Notes: generated by a model not told the origin, from the sequence alone. A stretch of 15,057 bases of DNA from CAYMDD01 sp964409675 (GCA_964409675.1 CAYPEF010000051.1:1-15057), one strand, 5' to 3'. Numbered from the stretch's first letter, positions 7,323 to 14,675 are shown. Program-made: numbers and translations.

Positions 7323-7985
7323 ATGAAACCCCTTCAGCACCTGCTTGATAACAACCGCACCTGGGCGGCGCGCACCTGCGAGCAGGACCCGCAGTTTTTC
7401 CAGCATCTCTCGGAGCAGCAGAGCCCGGACTATCTCTGGATCGGCTGTTCGGATAGCCGGGTGCCGGCGAACCAAATCATCGGCCTACCGCCGGGCGAGG
7501 TGTTTGTGCACCGTAATGTGGCCAACGTGGTGGTGCATTCTGATCTGAACTGCCTCTCCGTGCTGCAATACGCAGTGGAGGTGCTGAAGGTGCGGCATGT
7601 GATCGTCTGCGGGCATTACGGCTGCGGCGGCGTGCGGGCGGCGCTGGAGGGGATGAAGCTGGGGCTGATCGACAACTGGCTGCGGCATGTGCAGGACGTG
7701 CGCATCAAGCACATCAACGCCTTCAAGTCGGAAATCGTGCAAGAGCAGCAGTGGGACCGGTTGTGCGAGCTGAACGTCATCGAGCAGGCGATCAGCGTCA
7801 GCCAGACCACCGTGGTGCAGGACGCCTGGGCGCGCGGGCAGGATGTAAGCGTGCACGCATGGATTTACCGCCTCACCGACGGGCTGATCCGCGATTTAGA
7901 CCTCACCCTTACCGGCAACGGCATCATAGGCAAGCATTACGCGAATGCAGTAGAGCGGGTGATGGGACAGGGAGGGCAGCCATGA
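7323..7985 (+). CDS. can: beta-class carbonic anhydrase
   Basis: The enzyme interconverts CO2 and bicarbonate using one zinc per subunit. The 220-residue length and register match E. coli Can: zinc ligands Cys42 and Asp44 (with Arg46) in GCSDSRVPAN, then His98 and Cys101 in CGHYGCGGV. Trp39, Arg64 and a Tyr at 182 correspond to the bicarbonate-binding allosteric site of type II beta-carbonic anhydrases, so pH- and bicarbonate-dependent shut-off is inferred. An upstream in-frame ATG at 7236 would add residues encoded by a REP-like repeat. The ATG at 7323, with GAGG 5 bases before it, is preferred. The gene lies between trpE and trpG, and its last bases contain a strong ribosome site (GGAGG, 7971-7975) for trpG, whose ATG overlaps its TGA. 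Confidence 0.95.
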   Translation: MKPLQHLLDNNRTWAARTCEQDPQFFQHLSEQQSPDYLWIGCSDSRVPANQIIGLPPGEVFVHRNVANVVVHSDLNCLSVLQYAVEVLKVRHVIVCGHYGCGGVRAALEGMKLGLIDNWLRHVQDVRIKHINAFKSEIVQEQQWDRLCELNVIEQAISVSQTTVVQDAWARGQDVSVHAWIYRLTDGLIRDLDLTLTGNGIIGKHYANAVERVMGQGGQP

Positions 7986-8551
7986 ACATCCTCCTGCTCG
8001 ATAATTACGACAGCTTTACCTATAACCTGCTGCATTACCTCGGCGAGCTGGGGGCGAAAGCGCGGGTGGTGCGCAATGATGCCATTGCGGTGGCGGATGT
8101 GATGCGGGAAAAGCCGGACGGGATCGTGATTTCACCGGGGCCGGGCACGCCGGATGAATCGGGTATTTGCCTGGAGCTGATCAAGGCCGCCTCGGGGGTG
8201 ATTCCGCTGTTTGGCGTCTGCCTCGGGCAGCAGGCGATTGGGCAGGTATTTGGCGGCAAGGTGGTGCGCGCGCCGAAGCCGATGCACGGCAAAGTGAGCC
8301 CGGTGTTTCATGAGGGCAAAGCGGTATTCAAGGGCCTGCCCAATCCGTTCAATGCCACGCGCTATCATTCGCTGATTGTCGAGCGTGAGTCACTGCCGGA
8401 GTGCCTGTATGCCACGGCGTGGACCGAAGACGGCCTGTTGATGGGCCTGTCGCATACATCGCATAACACGCACGGGGTGCAGTTCCATCCCGAGAGCATC
8501 GCGTCCGAGCATGGGCATGCGATTCTCAAGAACTTCCTGAGCGGGATTTAA
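7982..8551 (+). CDS. trpG: anthranilate synthase component II (glutamine amidotransferase)
   Basis: TrpG hydrolyses glutamine and passes ammonia to TrpE. The 189-residue class I amidotransferase begins MNILLLDNYDSFTYNL. It carries the oxyanion loop ISPGPGTP (51-57), nucleophile Cys80 in GVCLGQQA, and His169/Glu171 in VQFHPESI. Length and motifs fit a free-standing TrpG, which in some bacteria (as PabA) also serves p-aminobenzoate synthesis. The start at 7982 overlaps the can stop (ATGA) and is preceded by GGAGG with a 6-base spacer, so coupling to can is likely. Its stop directly abuts the trpD ATG (TAAATG). Confidence 0.96.
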   Translation: MNILLLDNYDSFTYNLLHYLGELGAKARVVRNDAIAVADVMREKPDGIVISPGPGTPDESGICLELIKAASGVIPLFGVCLGQQAIGQVFGGKVVRAPKPMHGKVSPVFHEGKAVFKGLPNPFNATRYHSLIVERESLPECLYATAWTEDGLLMGLSHTSHNTHGVQFHPESIASEHGHAILKNFLSGI

Positions 8552-9577
8552 ATGTCGGTCAATGTCATTCAGGATATTCTGAAACTGCTGGCCGACGGCG
8601 CGAACCTGCCGCATGAGCGGGCGGTGCGCGCCTTCCAGATCATCATGAATGGCGGCGCGACGCCAGCGCAGATGGGCGCATTCCTGATGGGCCTGCGCAT
8701 GAAGGGCGAGACGGTGGAGGAAATCGCCGCCGGGGCGGAGGTGCTGCGCGTGAAAGCGCCGAAGGTGGCGGCGCCGGAGGGTGCCATCGATGTCTGCGGC
8801 ACCGGCGGCGACGGGATGAAGACGCTGAATATTTCTACCGCCGTGGCCTTCGTGGTGGCTGCCTGCGGAGTGCCGGTGGCCAAGCATGGCAACCGCGGCA
8901 TTTCCTCCGCTTCCGGTTCGGCGGATGTGTTGGCGGCGCTGGGGGTGAATATTAACGCGCCGGTGCCGGTGATCGAGCGCTGCATGCGCGAGCTGAACCT
9001 TGGCTTCATGATGGCGCCGCAGTTCCATGCCGCCATGCGCCACGTGGCCCCGGTCCGGCAGGAGCTGGAGCTGCGCACGGTGTTTAATTTGCTCGGGCCG
9101 CTGGCCAATCCGGCGCAGCCGCCATACCAGATGGTCGGCGTCTTTGCGCGGGCATGGGTGGTGCCGGTGGCGCAGGTGCTGAAAACATTGGGACTGAAAC
9201 GTGCCTGGGTAGTGCATGGCTCGGACGGCATGGATGAACTGACGCTCAGCGGCACATCATACGTGGCGGAGTTGGTGGAAGGCGCTATCCATGGCTTCGA
9301 GATTCGCCCCGAGGACGCCGGGCTTCCGCCTGCTTCCGCCGAAGCGATACGCGGCGGCGATGCGACGCAGAATGCGAAGGCGATGCAGGAATTGCTACTT
9401 GGCATGCAGTCCGCCTACCGCAACGCGGTGCTGCTGAACGCGGCAGCGGCGCTGATCATCGCCGGGAAAGCCGGCTCGCTGAGCGAGGGCGTTTCGATGG
9501 CCGCCGACGGCATCGACAGCGGCAGGGCCTATGCGATTTTGCAGAAACTGATGGTGATGAGTCATGGAAGCGCATAA
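8552..9577 (+). CDS. trpD: anthranilate phosphoribosyltransferase
   Basis: TrpD joins anthranilate to PRPP, giving phosphoribosyl-anthranilate. The 341-residue protein shows the PRPP loop CGTGGDG (82-88) followed by KTLNIST, the KHGNRGISSASGSADVL segment (from Lys111), RTVFNLLGPLANP, and the metal-binding DGMDELTLSG. The family is usually 330-350 residues, so it is full length. The ATG directly follows the trpG stop and the 3' end overlaps trpC by 14 bases, as expected for a tightly coupled operon. Confidence 0.97.
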   Translation: MSVNVIQDILKLLADGANLPHERAVRAFQIIMNGGATPAQMGAFLMGLRMKGETVEEIAAGAEVLRVKAPKVAAPEGAIDVCGTGGDGMKTLNISTAVAFVVAACGVPVAKHGNRGISSASGSADVLAALGVNINAPVPVIERCMRELNLGFMMAPQFHAAMRHVAPVRQELELRTVFNLLGPLANPAQPPYQMVGVFARAWVVPVAQVLKTLGLKRAWVVHGSDGMDELTLSGTSYVAELVEGAIHGFEIRPEDAGLPPASAEAIRGGDATQNAKAMQELLLGMQSAYRNAVLLNAAAALIIAGKAGSLSEGVSMAADGIDSGRAYAILQKLMVMSHGSA

Positions 9578-10379
9578 TACCCTCGCCGAAATCTGCCGCG
9601 ATAAAATGGAGCATGTGCGCAAATCGCGCCGCGCCGCGCCGGAGAGCCGGCTGCTCGATGAAACGCGGCATGCCAGCCCGCCGCGCGGGTTCCGGGCGCA
9701 GTTACAGAAAAGCGCGGAAATGCCGGGGTTCGGCCTGATTGCGGAAATCAAGAAGGCAAGCCCGAGCAAGGGGCTGATCCGGGCGGATTTCAACCCGGCG
9801 CAGCTGGCGGAAGCCTATACGGAGGGTGGCGCGGCCTGCCTTTCAGTGCTCACCGACGAGCCGTATTTCCAGGGGCATGACGATTACCTGAGGCAGGCGC
9901 GCGCCGCCTGCCAGCTTCCCTGCCTGCGCAAGGATTTCATGCTGGATCCCTACCAGATCGTGGAATCGCGCGCGCTGGGGGCAGATTGCGTGCTGCTGAT
10001 CATGGCGGCGCTCGGCGATACGCAGGCCCGTGAATTAATGAGCGCCGCGCGCTCGCTCTCACTGGACGTGCTGGTGGAGGTGCATAACGAATATGAGCTG
10101 GATCGCGCCTGCGTGCATCTGGAGCCGGACATGGTGGGCATCAATAACCGCGATCTGAAAACATTCATCACTGACCTTGATGTTTCAATGCGCGTGAGCC
10201 GCTATATCCCGCCGGATATTCTGCGCGTTTCCGAATCGGGCATCAGCGAGCATGCGGACTTGCTGTATTTAAGCGGCTGCGGGATCCGCGCGTTTCTGGT
10301 CGGCGAGTCGTTGATGCGCAAGGAGAACGTGGCGCTGGCGACGCGGGAGTTGCTGGGGAAGGACCACGTTAAGCCTTAG
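9564..10379 (+). CDS. trpC: indole-3-glycerol phosphate synthase
   Basis: TrpC closes the indole ring of carboxyphenylamino-deoxyribulose phosphate, releasing CO2 and water. The 271-residue beta/alpha barrel contains AEIKKASPSKG (Glu61, Lys63), CLRKDFMLDPYQI (Lys123), LVEVHNEYEL, GINNRDLKTF, VSESGI and LVGESLM, covering the catalytic and phosphate-binding residues. It is a free-standing TrpC with no fused TrpF. It overlaps trpD by 14 bases. Its TAG stop (10377-10379) overlaps the stop of the convergent acyltransferase gene. In related genomes moaC often follows here, as I recall; in this window it does not. Confidence 0.97.
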   Translation: MEAHNTLAEICRDKMEHVRKSRRAAPESRLLDETRHASPPRGFRAQLQKSAEMPGFGLIAEIKKASPSKGLIRADFNPAQLAEAYTEGGAACLSVLTDEPYFQGHDDYLRQARAACQLPCLRKDFMLDPYQIVESRALGADCVLLIMAALGDTQARELMSAARSLSLDVLVEVHNEYELDRACVHLEPDMVGINNRDLKTFITDLDVSMRVSRYIPPDILRVSESGISEHADLLYLSGCGIRAFLVGESLMRKENVALATRELLGKDHVKP

Positions 10380-11428
10380 CGCACCACCGGGCGCAGTGCC
10401 GGAACGCACGCAAGCATACGCACAAAAACATATGTAGCCGCAAAAATACCAATCACGCAGGCGCAGGCGTAAAAGGTATCCAATGGTTTCCCGATCAGCG
10501 GTATCGCAATACGGGCAAACAGCATATGTGCGCCGTAAAGCCCCAGGCTGTAGCGTCCCGCACCGGCAATCCATGCAGGCCCGCGCCAGCGAGGTTTCTT
10601 CAGGCAAAGCATAAACAGGCCCGCCGCATAAGGAAGCGTGCTAAGCAAGCAGAATATATACTCGAATCCAATCTGATAGACATGCTGAATCATCCGCCAT
10701 TCTATATATTGCAGCATGATACCGCCCAGCATTATTGTCAGGCAGACAGCGCAGGAAGGCAATTTTTCCCGGTATTGGTATATTGCCGCACCGACGGTGA
10801 GATAATATAGCCCTACCGTCAGCCCTACTGCGTGTGATGCATTCACTGTTTGTACATCGAGCGCGCCGGATGCGCTCTGTAACACCACCACCAAGGAAGC
10901 CGCATACGCTAAGAAAGCGCACGCCAACAGCACGCCCAACCTCAGTGTGCTACGTAAAAGGCAGAAAATGATTATACCCACAATAAGCGTGTTTAAAAAC
11001 CACAGATGCACATCGGTTCCTTTTAACAATAGATTGAGCGGCGCATGCATAATCGCGTCCGATTTAACATGCATGTTTACTGCCAGCCGACGCAGGGGAT
11101 TTGGGGATATAAGCAGGCCGTAGATATTCCACGGTAAGAAAAAATAGACACTGTTCCATATCACAACCGGCACAATCAAGCGGCGCATATAATGTTTTAG
11201 CACGCGGCGCGCCGGCTCGCCTTGCCGGACAAAACGCCTTTGCAGGTAAAATCCGCTGGTGATGAAGAAAAAAGGAACAGCGCAGCGTGCCAGCAGGCTT
11301 AGCGCTTCATGCATGCCTGTTCCGCGATACGAAAAAAAGAATGTTGAGTGAATGAAGATCACGCCAAGGATGCAAAAAGATTTTGCGGCATCAATGCTGC
11401 TGTTGCGCATATCGGAAGCGTGGTGCAT
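10376..11428 (-). CDS. acyltransferase family 3 membrane protein
   Basis: This is a polytopic protein of about 350 residues with roughly ten hydrophobic segments, resembling Acyl_transf_3 (O-acetyl or succinyl transferases acting on sugars, peptidoglycan or lipids). The N terminus RNSSIDAAKSFCILGVIF is followed by IHS, where the His (27 from the chosen start) fits the family's conserved membrane histidine, and VPFFFITSGFYLQRRF fits the following motif. Three in-frame starts exist: 11470, 11428 and 11410. The ATG at 11428 has GGGGA 8 bases upstream, while 11470 would lie on the predicted transcription start, so 11428 is preferred. G+C is about 52% over 10681-10920, below the trp genes. The substrate cannot be told. 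Confidence 0.82.
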   Translation of the reverse strand: MHHASDMRNSSIDAAKSFCILGVIFIHSTFFFSYRGTGMHEALSLLARCAVPFFFITSGFYLQRRFVRQGEPARRVLKHYMRRLIVPVVIWNSVYFFLPWNIYGLLISPNPLRRLAVNMHVKSDAIMHAPLNLLLKGTDVHLWFLNTLIVGIIIFCLLRSTLRLGVLLACAFLAYAASLVVVLQSASGALDVQTVNASHAVGLTVGLYYLTVGAAIYQYREKLPSCAVCLTIMLGGIMLQYIEWRMIQHVYQIGFEYIFCLLSTLPYAAGLFMLCLKKPRWRGPAWIAGAGRYSLGLYGAHMLFARIAIPLIGKPLDTFYACACVIGIFAATYVFVRMLACVPALRPVVR

Positions 11429-11436
11429 GTGCGGAT

Positions 11437-11441
11437 TCCCC
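11437..11441 (-). promoter_or_regulatory. ribosome binding site deciding the acyltransferase start
   Basis: GGGGA on the minus strand lies 8 bases upstream of the ATG at 11428-11426. No comparable site precedes the longer start at 11470 or the shorter one at 11410. Confidence 0.45.
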
Positions 11442-11468
11442 AAGTGAAGGCGCAAGTCTATATTATTC

Positions 11469-11489
11469 ATAGATATGCATTATATCTAT
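11469..11489. promoter_or_regulatory. 8-bp dyad over the acyltransferase -10 box (possible operator)
   Basis: ATAGATAT (11469-11476), 5 bases, then ATATCTAT (11482-11489) form a perfect inverted repeat of 21 bases overall. A consensus TATAAT -10 box reads on the minus strand at 11484-11479, inside the dyad, with a predicted start near 11472. No good -35 is present at 16-18 bases, which fits a promoter needing an activator or one controlled by a dyad-binding regulator. The operator role is inference. Confidence 0.45.
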
Positions 11490-11573
11490 CGATTACTTAA
11501 CAACGGCAGGCAAGGTATATGACGTGGCATGAAGCGCTGCGGATACCCCTCCTGTTGTCATTCATGCGGCACC

Positions 11574-11602
11574 TTGACGCTCCTTCCCCCCTCGGCTATC
11601 TT
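11574..11602 (+). promoter_or_regulatory. strong promoter predicting a leaderless DUF599 mRNA
   Basis: TTGACG (11574-11579), a spacer of exactly 17 bases, and TATCTT (11597-11602) fit the alphaproteobacterial pattern CTTGAC-N17-CTATAT. The predicted first transcribed base is about 11609, directly at the ATG of the DUF599 gene (11610). No Shine-Dalgarno site precedes that ATG. Confidence 0.6.
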
Positions 11603-11609
11603 GCCGCAC

Positions 11610-12299
11610 ATGGAGACATTCTGGAACCTTGTGCACTGGCAGGACGCGCTGGCGTTCGTGTTTTTTGCCGCCTGCTGGAAGGGCTACGCGCTTTATTCCG
11701 AGCATAAGACACGCGACGCCTCCAGCCTGCTGGCGGTGACCAACCGCTACCGTCTGCAATGGATGCAGGAAATGCTCAAGCGCGAAAACCGCACCATGGA
11801 CTCGATCATGGTGGGCAATTTGCTGCGCAGCATTACTTTCTTCGCCAACACCACCATCTTTATCCTGATCGGCCTGATGAGTATGCTGGGCTATCATGAC
11901 CGCGCCGCCGCCATTATCGAGGCTATCCCGGGCGCGCAATCCTCCAGCGGGTTTTTGTGGGAGCTGAAGATTTTCCTGCTGATCATTATTTTTATCTATG
12001 CGTTTTTCAAATGCACCTGGTCGCTCAGGCAGTATAATTACGCGGGGATTTTCGTGGTCTCCGCGCCGCCGGCGCGCGAGCGGGTGGAGGAGCATGCGGC
12101 GATTGCGGAAAAAGGCGCGCAGCTGGTGGCCAATGCGGCCAAACATTTCAATCACGGCCTGCGCGCCTATTATTTCGGGCTGGCGGTGCTGGCGTGGTTT
12201 GTGCATCCGTACCTGTTCATGGTGGCCACCGCTTTGGTGGTGTTCGTCACCCACCGGCGCGAATACCGCTCGATGACGCTGCAGGCGCTGTCGCGCTGA
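11610..12299 (+). CDS. DUF599 family membrane protein
   Basis: This is a 229-residue inner-membrane protein of unknown function. It has about four hydrophobic segments (residues about 10-30, 72-95, 117-139 and 187-215). Family-like features include MLKRENRTMDSIMVGNLLRS before the second span and FNHGLRAYYFGLAVLAWF at the fourth, with THRREYRS near the end. An upstream in-frame ATG at 11529 would add 27 residues, but that region holds the promoter, so the start is set at 11610. Its TGA overlaps the ATG of the VanX-like gene (TGATG), so the two are probably translated in a coupled way. Recognition of DUF599 is from remembered motifs. Confidence 0.85.
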   Translation: METFWNLVHWQDALAFVFFAACWKGYALYSEHKTRDASSLLAVTNRYRLQWMQEMLKRENRTMDSIMVGNLLRSITFFANTTIFILIGLMSMLGYHDRAAAIIEAIPGAQSSSGFLWELKIFLLIIIFIYAFFKCTWSLRQYNYAGIFVVSAPPARERVEEHAAIAEKGAQLVANAAKHFNHGLRAYYFGLAVLAWFVHPYLFMVATALVVFVTHRREYRSMTLQALSR

Positions 12300-13300
12300 T
12301 GGGCTCCACCTTTATCCGCCGCCCATGGGCGGAATTTGCTTCCCTGCAAGGTACAACTAATCAGCCAGTGGCGCTGGATACGCTGGTGGAGCTGAAGGAT
12401 TACCGGCGGGAAGAGCGCACAAATGCCTGCGGGAGCGACCCACTGGACGTAATTGTGGCCTATGCGCAGGATGCGCTTCTCTATGATGCGATGAACCGCA
12501 TTTATTCCGCCAGTGCAGCGCAATACGCGGCGGCGAAGGATGTGGATAAGGTCAATAAATTCCACCTTGCCTACCGCGCCGGTGCGCCGCTGCTGCTGCA
12601 CCGGAAGCTGGCTGATATCGTGGTAGATGCGGCGATTGACCTCAACCGGCGGGATGGTTTCATTTTACGGGTCTATGACGGGCTGCGCACGGTGGAGGCA
12701 GCGTTTCTGCTTTATGACCATGCCGATCCGGCATGGCTCGGGTTCGATGCGAGCGGCGAGAAAACCCTGCCCGCCCTGCTCGCCGCGCCCGGCTACAGCG
12801 CGCATAACCGCGCGCTGGCGGTAGATAGCTCGCTGGTGGATGCGGAGGGCTGCGAGTTCGAGCGATTCGACCATCTGGATATGACGATCAATCACCGCGA
12901 CTATGCGGGCAACGCCATCACGGCGCGGCAGAAGGAAGCGCGGCTGATCCGCGAACAGGCGTTCCAGCGCGCGGCGCTCACGCATAACACGCTGATCGCC
13001 CCGCTGATGGCCGAATACTGGGACGACCGCATGCCCGGCGAAGAAGCCGATCTCTGGCGGGTGATGGCGAGCATCCGGCGCTGCCTGAATCTAGCCCCGG
13101 CAGAAGCGAAGGCGGTGACATACGATCAGTTCGCGCAGCAATGGAACGCGCTTCCACGTGAGAAACTGGCGGCATTGTTCGGAGAACAGGCGCTGACACC
13201 GCCCGCGCCGCAAGCAATTATTTATCATGAAGCACTGAACCCGATTTATGACAGCGATCTGCCGGAATCCATGCGGCTGGCCAGCCACTGCCCGGCCTGA
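12299..13300 (+). CDS. VanX/M15-like D-Ala-D-Ala dipeptidase homologue
   Basis: Classical VanX-type enzymes are zinc peptidases that cleave D-Ala-D-Ala, about 200 residues long. This protein has 333 residues. Seen here: RVYDGLRTVEA (Arg130, like the VanX YDxxRP segment) and GYSAHNRALAVD (His169, Asp176), matching SxHxxGxAxD except that the Gly is Ala172. FDHLDM follows at 190-195. The usual ExWWH segment carrying the catalytic Glu and third zinc ligand is not found; the corresponding region reads PGEEADLWRVMASI (246-259). The first 90 residues and last 60 have no recognised domain. No signal peptide is seen, so a cytoplasmic location is likely. The start at 12299 overlaps the DUF599 stop (TGATG); a longer frame from 12194 overlaps DUF599 deeply and is rejected. 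Activity is uncertain. Confidence 0.75.
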   Translation: MGSTFIRRPWAEFASLQGTTNQPVALDTLVELKDYRREERTNACGSDPLDVIVAYAQDALLYDAMNRIYSASAAQYAAAKDVDKVNKFHLAYRAGAPLLLHRKLADIVVDAAIDLNRRDGFILRVYDGLRTVEAAFLLYDHADPAWLGFDASGEKTLPALLAAPGYSAHNRALAVDSSLVDAEGCEFERFDHLDMTINHRDYAGNAITARQKEARLIREQAFQRAALTHNTLIAPLMAEYWDDRMPGEEADLWRVMASIRRCLNLAPAEAKAVTYDQFAQQWNALPREKLAALFGEQALTPPAPQAIIYHEALNPIYDSDLPESMRLASHCPA

Positions 13301-13304
13301 TTTG

Positions 13305-14372
13305 TCATTGGGTAAATAAAGGCGGCTTTGCCCCCTCATTCGCGCGCTTCTTGATAATGCGCGCGATCATTTCCGCCTCATCCGGAATCCGGTATTCCCA
13401 GCGCTCCAGTACGCCTGTATCCGGCAGCACTCGGGCGATGCCATCAGTAATCAGCTTATCGGCGAAGCGGGAGGGCTTGGTGTTTCGATGCCCGGGCAGG
13501 CGCAGCAGGTAGAGCGGCTTGCCGGTGGCGGCGGCTTCGGTCATCATGTTCACCGAATCGTCGGTAACGATGAGGTAATCCGCCAGCCCCAGCAGCGCGA
13601 GGTAGGGATTGTCGCCGCTGCCGTCATAGCAATAGACACGCCCGTCCCCGGCGAATGCCTGCTTCAGCAGAGCAGCATTCTCCGCTCCCGTGCGGCGCGA
13701 CGGGGTGATCAGCAGCGAACCTGCAAAGCTTGCATGCCACCGCCGCAGCCGCTCCACCACTTCCTGCATATGCGAAGATGTAAGCGTATAGCGGTTGGTG
13801 GAGCCGCCGAACAGCAGCGCCACGCGCGGCACGGGGTAAGCGGCAAACTGCGTATCCCAGCGCTGCGCCGCTTCGTTCAAAAACCGGCTGCGGATGGAAT
13901 GCAGCGCATAGTGCGTGACCACAACATTATGATGGGATTTGCGTGCGATGCGGTCATGCGCCATGGCGACCACCAGGTCGAAGGCGGCGATATCGCAACG
14001 CGGGTCCTGGATATGCACGAAGAAGGGGGGGGCGATAGTGGTATCGCCCTCTTCCGTTTTTCCCCATACCCCGAACCGGCTCAGCGCCATCGCCACCGCC
14101 GCCGCGCGCCTGCCGCAGCTGATGATGATGCGCGGCAGTGGGGCCGACAGATCATCACCACCCCGGCGCAGGCCGAATTTAAACAATAACCATAACAGCA
14201 GCGGGAAAGTGTTTACATACACCGCATTGGGAATCCAGCCGAAGGGCGCGCGAAGCCGGCAGGTTTTCATTACCGGCTCCACCCCCAGCGCCAGCGCCAG
14301 CGCGCGCACCTGCGCAACCATCCCGGCGGAGCCGTCGGTGATGCCCCATATGGCTATCGGATTACCTGCCAT
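13305..14372 (-). CDS. ELM1 family (DUF1022) protein
   Basis: This 355-residue protein resembles the mitochondrial-fission ELM1 family, named for the plant protein that recruits a dynamin to mitochondria and widespread in alphaproteobacteria, where its role is unknown. Seen: IWGITDGSAGMVAQVRALA at the N terminus, FVHIQDPR (118-124), a central GGSTNRYTL (189-197), SLLITPSRRTG (219-229), and VTDDSVNMMTEAAATGKPLYLLRLPG (269-294). The two-half layout with a nucleotide-sugar-like C-terminal motif suggests a GT-B-like fold, which is inference. One hydrophobic stretch (about 51-66) may bind membrane. The start at 14372 is supported by GAGGAG (14385-14380) 7 bases upstream. It converges on the VanX-like gene with 4 bases between the stops. 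Confidence 0.88.
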   Translation of the reverse strand: MAGNPIAIWGITDGSAGMVAQVRALALALGVEPVMKTCRLRAPFGWIPNAVYVNTFPLLLWLLFKFGLRRGGDDLSAPLPRIIISCGRRAAAVAMALSRFGVWGKTEEGDTTIAPPFFVHIQDPRCDIAAFDLVVAMAHDRIARKSHHNVVVTHYALHSIRSRFLNEAAQRWDTQFAAYPVPRVALLFGGSTNRYTLTSSHMQEVVERLRRWHASFAGSLLITPSRRTGAENAALLKQAFAGDGRVYCYDGSGDNPYLALLGLADYLIVTDDSVNMMTEAAATGKPLYLLRLPGHRNTKPSRFADKLITDGIARVLPDTGVLERWEYRIPDEAEMIARIIKKRANEGAKPPLFTQ

Positions 14373-14375
14373 AGG

Positions 14376-14675
14376 CTAGCTCCTCATTTGCTTAATTAAC
14401 CAGCACAATCCAAGAAAAATTGTTGCCGCGCTAACAGGAAATAATGCAACCAACCCGATAATGCCAAACAGCGCAATCATAGCATCCAAGATATTACCAG
14501 CAGGAGCTTCCTGCCCAGTATTATAAAGATATGCAATGCGAAGTAAAAAAGGGATAAGACAAGCTAAAGTGAATAACCATGCCCATAATATGCGCCGCCA
14601 ATCTACTTTTCCCCATACGCCCATAAAGGAATTTAACAAAGCAATAACCACATCCAGCATATCAGAGCAACCCAT
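14376..14675 (-). CDS. small AT-rich membrane protein, unknown
   Basis: No family was recognised for this 99-residue protein. It has one clear span at about residues 28-48 (ILWAWLFTLACLIPFLLRIA) and a long hydrophobic stretch at about 62-94 that could be one or two spans, ending in a basic KQMRS tail. A second in-frame ATG at 14660 (residue 6) lies just after the radC stop and may be the true start; the first ATG lies 14 bases inside radC. G+C is about 41% over 14401-14640, far below the flanking genes. It is packed between radC and the ELM1 gene, 3 bases from the latter's start, which supports it as a real gene in the same transcript. Confidence 0.65.
   Translation of the reverse strand: MGCSDMLDVVIALLNSFMGVWGKVDWRRILWAWLFTLACLIPFLLRIAYLYNTGQEAPAGNILDAMIALFGIIGLVALFPVSAATIFLGLCWLIKQMRS
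14380..14385 (-). promoter_or_regulatory. strong ribosome binding site for the ELM1 gene
   Basis: GAGGAG lies 7 bases before the ELM1 ATG and is embedded in the last codons of the small membrane protein gene, whose stop lies between the site and the ATG. This suggests coupled translation of the two genes. Confidence 0.7.

Noticed and set aside
8390..9405. Minus-strand frames opposite trpG and trpD
   Set aside because: They are shadows of trpG/trpD, with no recognisable domains.
12194..12298. N-terminal extension of the VanX-like gene into DUF599
   Set aside because: It would overlap DUF599 by over 100 bases. The TGATG junction at 12297-12301 is the natural start.
13275..13286. Palindrome GGCTGGCCAGCC near the end of the VanX-like gene
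   Set aside because: It lies in coding sequence with no loop and no T-run; probably a chance product of GC-rich codons, not a terminator.
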